Shown in pieces: positions 57,801 to 64,000 of a stretch of DNA of 64,000 nt. The first letter of the stretch is position 1, and each line of letters opens with the position of its first letter. A program made the translations under genes and the position numbers. Source of the stretch: an uncultured Bacteroidales bacterium (lineage in GTDB: Bacteria; Bacteroidota; Bacteroidia; Bacteroidales; P3); NCBI GenBank assembly GCA_900315935.1, contig ONBB01000008.1, forward strand, positions 1 through 64,000. The letters are read 5' to 3'. The notes under the pieces were generated by a model that had not been told where the DNA came from, ran no database searches, and saw only the letters and a list, made by a program, of their open reading frames with translations.

Positions 57801-60326
57801 TTATTTCACAATCAATTTCTTTAGTATGGATTCCCCAGCCGAGGCAACGCGCACAAAGTAGGCTCCGCGCGGCCACTGGCTGATGTCAAGCGTCATTGTG
57901 GAGTGGGGTGCGAGAAATGCGGCTTGTACCCGGCCGCTCATATCAATCACCTGCACCTGGCAGCCGGCCACGCCGTGGAATGTTACCGTGCTGCCGGCAG
58001 GGTTGGGCGTGATGTCTATAGTGGCGGATTCCGCCTGGTCGATACCTACCTGCTCGGCAAAGTAGGCCGTATAGGTAACGTTGGCCATCACCGTTGCCTG
58101 ACGCTCGGGGGTGGTCTTGCCGTCATGCCAACGCAGGAAGCGGTACCCCTCATTGGGCACAGCGGTCAGCGTGATGATGCTGCCGCGCGGATAGGTGCCG
58201 CCGCCCTCCACGGTGCCCATCGTCTCGTCGTTGCTCTCGGCGGTGATGGTGAAGGTGGGCAGCGGGGTTATCGTAACCTGCATCGTGTCGCTTGCCGAGC
58301 CGGTGGCGGTGGTGGCGGTGGCAACGACCTCGTAAGTACCGGGGGTGTCCCACTGCGCGGTAACGGTGATACCGCTGCCGGTGGCAGGCGTGGCGCCCTG
58401 GAGCGTCCATTCCACAGTGGCATCTTCGTTGGCCAAGGCCCGGAATGTGCCCGGCTCTCCCTCCTCGAGGGTGTTCGGTCCGCTCACTACCACCACCGTC
58501 GGTATCGGCAGGGGGGATGCCGGGGTGATGAAGATGCCGCGTATCATGAACGAGAAAGAGATTGCCATCTCCTGCATGTTGCCTCCCCACAGGCAGCCCT
58601 CTGGACGGCCTCCGTAGTAGGTGATGGCGGCCGGATAGTCGGCATCGCTGTTCTCGAACATTATCCATACCGACTGCGTGCCGCTGATAGCCACCGTCGT
58701 GTCGAGGGTCAACGTGTGCCATGCCGCAGCATCGGACGCGGTGAAGGTGGCCGTGCTGCTGGCCCGGGGCACACAGCTGCTCACACTGGCGCCGGTATAG
58801 ACCGTCACGGTGTAGGTGCCCTCCGTGGGGATGTAAATCTGCACAGCCGTCAAATCGTGGCCGGCGGTGAGCAGCGAGGCGGGCAGGCGGATACCCCAGA
58901 CGCAGGTCCCCTCGGTGCCCAGGCCATAGGAGGTGATCTGGCGTCCGTTGCCGCAGTAGGAAAGCGTGTCGCCGCTTATGGGCTCGAACATGGCCGTGAA
59001 GTTGTAGTCGCCACCGTTGCCGATGAATTCCTTGGGATTGAAGCGGTCGTGGTCGGTCCAGCCGGCAAAGCGGTAACCCGGCGAGGCCGTGGCCAGCAGG
59101 CTCACCGTGTCGCCAAAACCATAGCTGCCGGCACCGCTCACCGTGCCGCCGGTGCCGCTCACCGTGGCCGTTACCGTGCCGCCGGTGCCGAAGTTGCCAT
59201 TGGGTCGTATGCCCACCAGGGCCACATTGTCCTGGTTGTAGGTGCCGTTGTTACCGCCTGTGCCGCCGGCGGAGGGGTTGAGCGAGCCGATGGTGTAGTA
59301 GCCGTCGCAGTAGCTACCCCAACCCCAGTTGATGTGGAACTGGTTGCTGCTATTGTAACCGTCGATGACAAAGGAGTGCCCTCCGTTGGGGTCGCGGCCC
59401 GAAAAAAGTATCGGGCGGCTGGAATCAAGCTCGGCCTTGAGCAGGAGCGCATACTCGGCGTCGCTGTAGTCGGCGCGGGCCAGGGTAACCATGTCGGGAC
59501 GGTATTTGAAGTGCTTCATCAGCGCCGTCTGCGACGAGGGCGATATATCACCGAAGAAGTTGTAGTTGTGAGCACCGCTGCCGCCAGTGAAGGAGAGGCC
59601 ATAGTTCATCTCGACGCCCACGCCGATATGGTACATCAGCGTGGCCACAGCGTTGACCTGCGCCGTGGTGCTTCCCGAGCTGAGCACATTGGGCATCGAG
59701 CTCCAGGCGTAGGTTGTAGCCCCGAAGTCGGCACTCTGCGTGCCGTAACTGTTGTCCGTGTAGCTGTGGCTGCCGTAGCCCGTGACGGGGTGGTTCCAGT
59801 ACTTCATAATCTGCGCCGTGGCGGTGGCCACGCAACCCGTAACCGTGCGCTGGCCGTAGTCCTCGTCTTCGGGGCAGAGGCTGTTGTAGTAGGGGTTCTG
59901 GTTCCAGGTGGTAATCAGCAGGGGTGCCACATCCGACAGCACCGGCAGCGGTGCCACGCCGCCACCCTTCGGCTGCCCGCCAGCACGCAGCTGGCGGATA
60001 CCCTCCTCGTAGCCCTCGAGCCACGACCGAATGTGCTGCGGCATGCCCTGCACCTCGAAACGGTTGGTCAGCGAATAGCCCAGTATCTGCTCGCCATGCT
60101 CCTCGCCCGACACCAGCACGAATCCACTCTCACCCAGCGTGAAGACATAAAACTCGGTGAAGGGTGTGCTGGACGTTATATCGTTCACCTCCAATTGATT
60201 GCCTGCACCGGCAGCCTTCAGGAAGGCGATGGCCCGCTGACGTGCCGTGGCACTGTCAATGGGACCTGCCAGGGCACTCACCGTGGCCAGCAATAGGAAA
60301 TATAATGCTATAATACTCTTTTTCAT
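57801..60326 (-). CDS. C10 cysteine protease with PKD-like and T9SS sorting domains
   Basis: From MKKSIIALYFLLLATVSALA (signal peptide) the product is 841 residues. The propeptide is followed by a C10 peptidase, with Cys165 (TGCVATATAQIM) and His317 (NGGHSFVIDGY) and the NWGWGS segment. After an InlB-like and a jelly-roll-like region come a PKD/Ig-like domain (VSGPNTLEEGEPGTFRALAN...TYEVVATATT), one InlB-type repeat and a T9SS sorting domain (ITPNPAGSTVTFHG...GAYFVRVASAGESILKKLIVK). It is a paralogue of the neighbouring 1802-residue protease but has only one InlB repeat near its end. The pair probably arose by duplication. A -7 box TATATTTG lies 37 bp upstream. Confidence 0.92.
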   Translation of the reverse strand: MKKSIIALYFLLLATVSALAGPIDSATARQRAIAFLKAAGAGNQLEVNDITSSTPFTEFYVFTLGESGFVLVSGEEHGEQILGYSLTNRFEVQGMPQHIRSWLEGYEEGIRQLRAGGQPKGGGVAPLPVLSDVAPLLITTWNQNPYYNSLCPEDEDYGQRTVTGCVATATAQIMKYWNHPVTGYGSHSYTDNSYGTQSADFGATTYAWSSMPNVLSSGSTTAQVNAVATLMYHIGVGVEMNYGLSFTGGSGAHNYNFFGDISPSSQTALMKHFKYRPDMVTLARADYSDAEYALLLKAELDSSRPILFSGRDPNGGHSFVIDGYNSSNQFHINWGWGSYCDGYYTIGSLNPSAGGTGGNNGTYNQDNVALVGIRPNGNFGTGGTVTATVSGTGGTVSGAGSYGFGDTVSLLATASPGYRFAGWTDHDRFNPKEFIGNGGDYNFTAMFEPISGDTLSYCGNGRQITSYGLGTEGTCVWGIRLPASLLTAGHDLTAVQIYIPTEGTYTVTVYTGASVSSCVPRASSTATFTASDAAAWHTLTLDTTVAISGTQSVWIMFENSDADYPAAITYYGGRPEGCLWGGNMQEMAISFSFMIRGIFITPASPLPIPTVVVVSGPNTLEEGEPGTFRALANEDATVEWTLQGATPATGSGITVTAQWDTPGTYEVVATATTATGSASDTMQVTITPLPTFTITAESNDETMGTVEGGGTYPRGSIITLTAVPNEGYRFLRWHDGKTTPERQATVMANVTYTAYFAEQVGIDQAESATIDITPNPAGSTVTFHGVAGCQVQVIDMSGRVQAAFLAPHSTMTLDISQWPRGAYFVRVASAGESILKKLIVK

Positions 60327-60362
60327 GCTGTTATACATTGTTCTAACTAGTATTTCTAGGTG

Positions 60363-60370
60363 CAAATATA
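60363..60370 (-). promoter_or_regulatory. Putative -7 box (TATATTTG) of the second C10 protease gene
   Basis: The minus strand reads TATATTTGCACC, the same 12 bases as before the giant surface gene (36301-36308). No certain -33 element is seen. Confidence 0.5.
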
Positions 60371-60494
60371 CAACTTTTTTATAAATAGAACATAATTTTT
60401 ATAATTATTCACACTGCATTTTCCCACCTCCACTCCCCTTCCCTATCGCTATGTTCCAACGGCCTTCGAGATGCCTAACAGAGTAAAAAGGGGA

Positions 60495-60582
60495 GCAAAA
60501 CCTATAGCATATCAAATACTGGCAATCAACCACTTGCACACGGCCCATTTAGGGCGTGCGACGCACTTTTTTTCAAAAAAAA
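60495..60582. other. Intergenic element, copy 2 of 2
   Basis: GCAAAACCTATAGC ... CAACCACTTGCA spans 44 bp, exactly as in the copy at 36482. It is followed after the same 25-bp interval by CACTTTTTTT and an A-run. It lies between the comF stop and the second C10 gene start. Only the ends and the A/T tail are strongly conserved. Confidence 0.6.
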
Positions 60583-60596
60583 CGAAGGGTGTTTTG

Positions 60597-61280
60597 CTAC
60601 TGCATAGCCACGCTCAAGGCAGCCACACTGATACGCACTCCGGGCACTGCGGCGAGGGTGGTGCCGCAGCTGCCCAAGGTGGCGCCGGTGGTCAGCACAT
60701 CGTCCACCAACAGTATGTGGCGCCCCGTCAGCTCGTCGGGACGGCGCACCCGGAAAGCACCGCTCACGTTGCGCTCGCGGTCCGAGGCGCGTCGCTGGCT
60801 CTGTTTCTTGGTGCGGCGGTGGCGGACCAATGCGGTGGTATTCACCTCGCGGCCAAAGGTTTGCGATATGCCGCGGCACAGCAGCTCGCTCTGGTTGTAG
60901 CCACGCGCCAGGCGCCGGGTCCAATGCAGCGGCACGGGCACCAGCAGCTCCACATCGTCGAACCGGCCGCTGCCTAGCAGGGCCAGCCCCAGTTGCCGCC
61001 CCATCTCCTCGCACAGCTCGCAACCGCCGCGGAACTTCATGTTGTGCACCAACCGCTGCACCTTGTTGCCCTGCTCGAAATGCAGCATCGCCGTGGCGTG
61101 CACCAGCGGTATGCGGGTCGCCAGTCGCCGCTCCACGGGGTTGTCCTTCCGTGGCGTGTATAGCGTGTGATTCAGGTCGTTAAGGCAATTGAGGCAGACC
61201 TGCCGCTCGCCCTGCACAAGCACCTCGCCGCAACAGGCGCAAAGCGAGGGGAACACCGCCTGCAACACACTTTGTATCAT
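60597..61280 (-). CDS. ComF-family phosphoribosyltransferase-like protein
   Basis: The protein of 227 residues has an N-terminal zinc-like cluster (LCACCGEVLV...CLNCLNDL) and a phosphoribosyltransferase domain with the PRPP motif LLVDDVLTTGATL near residue 192. The ComF signature VPVPLHWTRRLARGYNQSELL is also present. ComF proteins support DNA uptake in naturally competent bacteria, and the biochemical step is debated. Together with the ComEA-like gene at 18-19 kb it hints at a competence set, although ComF is widespread. It lies 1 bp after queA and is probably cotranscribed. Confidence 0.9.
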   Translation of the reverse strand: MIQSVLQAVFPSLCACCGEVLVQGERQVCLNCLNDLNHTLYTPRKDNPVERRLATRIPLVHATAMLHFEQGNKVQRLVHNMKFRGGCELCEEMGRQLGLALLGSGRFDDVELLVPVPLHWTRRLARGYNQSELLCRGISQTFGREVNTTALVRHRRTKKQSQRRASDRERNVSGAFRVRRPDELTGRHILLVDDVLTTGATLGSCGTTLAAVPGVRISVAALSVAMQ

Positions 61281-61281
61281 A

Positions 61282-62496
61282 TTATTGCAGGAAGAAGCAG
61301 CTGTCGCCGTAGCTCAGGAAGCGGTAGCCATTGCCGAGGGCATGGCTGTACACCTCGCGCCAACGGTCGCCTATCAGCGCCGACACCAGCAACAGCAGCG
61401 TGCTCTTAGGCTGGTGGAAGTTGGTTATCAGTCCATTGACCACACGGTAGCGATAGCCGGGGGCTATCATCAGCTGCGTGGCGCCATCCAGCTGGTCAGC
61501 CTCCCTCTGCTCCAGCCAGCAGAGGATATTTTCATACGCCATCTGGTATCCTATCCCCTCTGCATCAAGCGTATATGGATCCCACTGGCGGATATGCATG
61601 TGGGTGAGCGTGGGGTCGTGCTGCAGTTGCACACCGAACCAGTAGAGGCTCTCCAAGGTGCGCACCGTGGTGGTGCCGACGGCAATGAGGGGTTTCCCCT
61701 GGTGGGCGATGAGGTGGCGCAGGTTGTCGGCCGTAACGCGCACCGGCTCCACATGCATCTCGTGCTCGCCTATGGTGTCGGTGCTCACCGGTTTGAAGGT
61801 GCCAGCCCCGACATGGAGGGTGATATATTCTGTGCCTATCCCCCTGTCTTTCAACGCATCGAGTACTTCGGGCGTGAAGTGCAGCCCGGCCGTCGGGGCG
61901 GCCACCGAGCCGTCGTGGTGGGCATAGACCGTCTGGTAGCGCTCGCTGTCGGAGGCTTCGGCCTGGCGGTTCATGTAGGGCGGCAGGGGTATGACACCGG
62001 CAGCCTCTATCACTTCGGCGAAACTCATACCGCCCGTCCAGCTGAAATCGACCACCCACGCGTTGCCTATGGCCTCACCCCTTTCAGCGGTTAGCTCAAA
62101 TTCCCCACCTTCCACTTTCCACCTTCCACTTAATGGGCTGCCCTTCCACTTCTTGTTATTTCCGATGAAGCAGGTCCAGGTGCAGCGCTGGCGCTGTTCG
62201 AAGGCTTCGCTGATGGCCATGCCGTGGGGCTCCAGGCAGAAGACCTCGATGGTGGCGCCGGTCTCCTTCTGGAAGAAGAGGCGGGCATGGATGACGCGTG
62301 TATCGTTGAATACCAGCAATGTATCGTCGGGCAGCAGGGAGGGCAGCTCACAAAAGCGATGGTCCTCCATACGGTCGCCGCGCAGGGTGAGCAGCTGCGA
62401 CTGGTCGCGCCGCTCCAGCGGGTAGCGCGCTATGCGCTCCTCGGGCAGGGGGTAGTCGTAGTCCTCGATGCGGATACGCTGCAGGCTACTGAGCAT
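61282..62496 (-). CDS. queA: S-adenosylmethionine:tRNA ribosyltransferase-isomerase
   Basis: From MLSSLQRIRIEDYDYPLPEERIA the product is 404 residues. Typical QueA stretches are present, among them FNDTRVIHARLFF, HDGSVAAPTAGLHFTPEVL, YITLHVGAGTFKPV and NGLITNFHQPKSTLLLLVSAL. It makes epoxyqueuosine in tRNA wobble-base modification. The start at 62496 overlaps pssA by 11 bp. The longer frame upstream is the pssA shadow. Residues GSPLSGRWKVEGGEFE are encoded across a CCACCTT/CCACTTT heptamer tract (62105-62131) in a surface-loop position. The overall length is normal, so the tract seems to have replaced rather than extended the loop. Confidence 0.95.
   Translation of the reverse strand: MLSSLQRIRIEDYDYPLPEERIARYPLERRDQSQLLTLRGDRMEDHRFCELPSLLPDDTLLVFNDTRVIHARLFFQKETGATIEVFCLEPHGMAISEAFEQRQRCTWTCFIGNNKKWKGSPLSGRWKVEGGEFELTAERGEAIGNAWVVDFSWTGGMSFAEVIEAAGVIPLPPYMNRQAEASDSERYQTVYAHHDGSVAAPTAGLHFTPEVLDALKDRGIGTEYITLHVGAGTFKPVSTDTIGEHEMHVEPVRVTADNLRHLIAHQGKPLIAVGTTTVRTLESLYWFGVQLQHDPTLTHMHIRQWDPYTLDAEGIGYQMAYENILCWLEQREADQLDGATQLMIAPGYRYRVVNGLITNFHQPKSTLLLLVSALIGDRWREVYSHALGNGYRFLSYGDSCFFLQ
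62105..62131. repeat. Heptamer tract inside queA
   Basis: Units CCACCTT, CCACTTT, CCACCTT and CCACTTA on the plus strand (GGAAAGT type on the coding strand), the same unit family as in the M3 peptidase and birA genes. Confidence 0.75.
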
Positions 62497-63196
62497 GACG
62501 ACGTTGCGTAATAAGGGAGAGAACGATATACCAAAGGATGATAAGCGAGATGGCGTACCACTGGCGGCTGACAACCACCAGCGCCACGCAGCCGATAAGG
62601 AAGAGGTACGGCACGGTGTTGTGCCTCCACCCCATCTCCTTGAAGTTGAATTTCAGCGAGAACATGGGCACCTCGGAGACCATCAGGATGTTGACAGCCA
62701 GCGCCACTACAGCCATGGCGACACCCAAATAGAGGTTGGTGGCAGCGATGCCGGACAGGGCCAACCCCACCCACACAAGGGCGTTGGCAGGCACCGGCAG
62801 GCCAAGGAAGGAGTGCGACTGGCGGGTGTCGATGTTGAACTTGGCCAGGCGGTAGGCGGCGAAGAGGGGCATGAGCAGGAACGGCAGCATGCAGAGTATC
62901 ACCACCCAGAGGGGATAGGCTTCCTTGAGCGGCACCTCGACAAGGCGGAACATGAGGAATGCCGGTGCCACGCCGGAGGTAACCACATCGGCCAGCGAGT
63001 CGAGCTGCTTGCCCAGCTCGGAAGGAACCTTGAGCAGGCGGGCCGCCAAGCCGTCGAAGAAGTCGAGGAATATGCCAGCGCATATCCAGATGGCGGCCAT
63101 GCGCACGTCGTCCAACGCCAGGGAGGCGAAGAGCGACTCGACCCCGCAGAAGAGGTTGCCGAGGGTAATCAGGTTGGGTATTTGGCGGCGGATCAT
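62486..63196 (-). CDS. pssA: CDP-diacylglycerol--serine O-phosphatidyltransferase
   Basis: The protein of 236 residues is a CDP-alcohol phosphatidyltransferase with the motif DGLAARLLKVPSELGKQLDSLAD, that is D-G-x2-A-R-x8-G-x3-D-x3-D. It has about seven membrane helices. The N-terminal RRQIPNLITLGNLFCG and the overall length fit the PssA type that makes phosphatidylserine, the precursor of phosphatidylethanolamine. It overlaps queA by 11 bp and lies 4 bp after the TPR gene. Confidence 0.92.
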   Translation of the reverse strand: MIRRQIPNLITLGNLFCGVESLFASLALDDVRMAAIWICAGIFLDFFDGLAARLLKVPSELGKQLDSLADVVTSGVAPAFLMFRLVEVPLKEAYPLWVVILCMLPFLLMPLFAAYRLAKFNIDTRQSHSFLGLPVPANALVWVGLALSGIAATNLYLGVAMAVVALAVNILMVSEVPMFSLKFNFKEMGWRHNTVPYLFLIGCVALVVVSRQWYAISLIILWYIVLSLITQRRHAQ

Positions 63197-63200
63197 GGCA

Positions 63201-64000
63201 CTACCAGAGTTTCACTATCAGGCGGAACTCGTCGTCGTCCCAGTACTCACGGAACTCGGTGTCGACGGCGGCCTTGCGTTTGTACTCGTACTGGTCGTCG
63301 ATCGAAGCCTTGAGGTTCTTGAGGCAGTTGGTCTTGTCGCCGAGGCGGGCGAAGCAGATGGCGCGAAGGTAGTTGACGTCGGCATTCTGGTCGAGGCAGC
63401 AGTCGAGGGTGCGGATGGCCATGCCGGTCTCGTCAGCCATGAGCTGGGCAAAGGCCAGGTTGTAGGTGCAGGGGTTCTGCTTGAGGCTCTTCTGGGCCTC
63501 CTCGTAGTTGCCGCGCTTGAGGTTGAGGATGGGTATATTGGCATCGGCGTCGGAGCTGCCCTGGCGCTTGGCCTCCTCGAAGTAGTGCTTGGCCAGCGCG
63601 TAGTCCTTCTTGGCGAGGAAGAGCAGGCCGGTGTTGTTGAGGATGTCGGGGTTGTGGGGGTTGAGGTCGCGGGCCACGTTGAGGTAGCGCTCGGCCTCGG
63701 CGATGGAGTCGAGGTAGAAGGCCACGGCGCCGGCGTTGTTCCAGGCGGCCCACTCCTGCGAGTGGTTCTCGGTGGCCCACTTGTAGTACTTGTATTTGGT
63801 GTCGTAGTTGTAGTTGATATAGGCGGCGTACATCAGCTCGTCGAACGAGAGCTTGGCGGGGTTGAGCGAGGCTTGCTTGGCCAGCTCGGGGTCGGTCAGG
63901 CGGGCTTCGCTGTAGTAGAGGGCAATCTGCGCACGGCGCAGGTTGGGGAATATCTCGGTGTTGAGCTCCTGGTAGGTCTCGGCCATGTTGCGTATCATCT
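63201..64000 (-). CDS. TPR-repeat protein, C-terminal part (runs off the window)
   Basis: The C-terminal ~266 residues are visible and the start lies beyond the right edge. The segment has tetratricopeptide-like helices (AWNNAGAVAFYLDSIAEAERYLNVARDLNPHNPDILNNTGLLFLAKKDYALAKHYFEEA in part) and an N-side AETYQELNTEIFPNLRRAQIALYY. That pattern recalls Bacteroidota OmpA-family proteins whose periplasmic part ends in TPRs, but no OmpA domain is visible here, so this is a guess. The end (YWDDDEFRLIVKLW) is intact and 4 bp from pssA. Confidence 0.75.
   Translation of the reverse strand, partial: MIRNMAETYQELNTEIFPNLRRAQIALYYSEARLTDPELAKQASLNPAKLSFDELMYAAYINYNYDTKYKYYKWATENHSQEWAAWNNAGAVAFYLDSIAEAERYLNVARDLNPHNPDILNNTGLLFLAKKDYALAKHYFEEAKRQGSSDADANIPILNLKRGNYEEAQKSLKQNPCTYNLAFAQLMADETGMAIRTLDCCLDQNADVNYLRAICFARLGDKTNCLKNLKASIDDQYEYKRKAAVDTEFREYWDDDEFRLIVKLW

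Overview
The window looks like chromosomal DNA of a relatively GC-rich, host-associated Bacteroidales (Bacteroidota). The evidence is -7 boxes of the TAnnTTTG type, DUF6266, DUF4294 and DUF1573 family genes, a PorX-type regulator, two C10 (streptopain-like) proteases with type IX secretion (T9SS) sorting domains, Fibrobacter-paralogous (FISUMP) domains, and a tmRNA tag ending NYALAA. No species can be named from the sequence alone. There is no prophage, CRISPR array or insertion sequence.

Layout. 0-2.5 kb: a DUF6266 gene riddled with in-frame palindromic repeats, a frameshifted thioredoxin-fold lipoprotein and a DUF1573 remnant. 2.5-8.6 kb: mnmE, a membrane protein, uvrA and porX on the minus strand. 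8.9-13.2 kb: an M3 oligopeptidase and rnr on plus. 13.2-19.9 kb: ung, an MBL hydrolase, lysS, an NlpC/P60 enzyme, a DUF4294 gene, a UpxY/NusG-like antiterminator, a helix-hairpin-helix gene broken at an 18-copy CCTT tract, tRNA-Val and a second DUF6266 gene. 20-26.9 kb: two glycosyltransferases, an M16 peptidase and a dense composite repeat array. 26.9-36.2 kb: one giant secreted protein of about 3116 aa. 36.7-41.5 kb: iorAB, a MntA/HepT toxin-antitoxin pair, an acetyltransferase remnant and a Na/Pi cotransporter. 41.9-42.9 kb: tRNA-His, tRNA-Asp and ssrA. 42.9-52.3 kb: asnS, an AT-rich restriction-modification pair, a mannose-1-phosphate guanylyltransferase, thyA with a 40-residue insertion, nadD, a secreted hypothetical, birA, frr and pyrH. 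52.3-60.3 kb: two C10 proteases. 60.6-64 kb: comF, queA, pssA and the end of a TPR protein.

Gene cooperation. Several genes overlap by start/stop ATGA and are probably co-translated (M3 peptidase-rnr, uvrA-membrane protein, MBL hydrolase-ung, thyA-manC). PorX would control type IX secretion, and the two C10 proteases carry C-terminal domains typical of its cargo. iorA and iorB form one 2-ketoacid oxidoreductase.

The most unusual signal is pervasive, small, degenerate tandem-repeat DNA, mostly in 7-8 bp units. It sits between genes and also in frame inside conserved genes: thyA, M3 peptidase, birA, queA, uvrA, manC and DUF6266. A second group is larger palindromic modules that form the 25.8-26.8 kb array and have also entered a coding frame at the left edge. 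A CCTT tract splits a ComEA-like gene so that loss of one unit would restore the frame, which is the classic design of a phase-variable gene.
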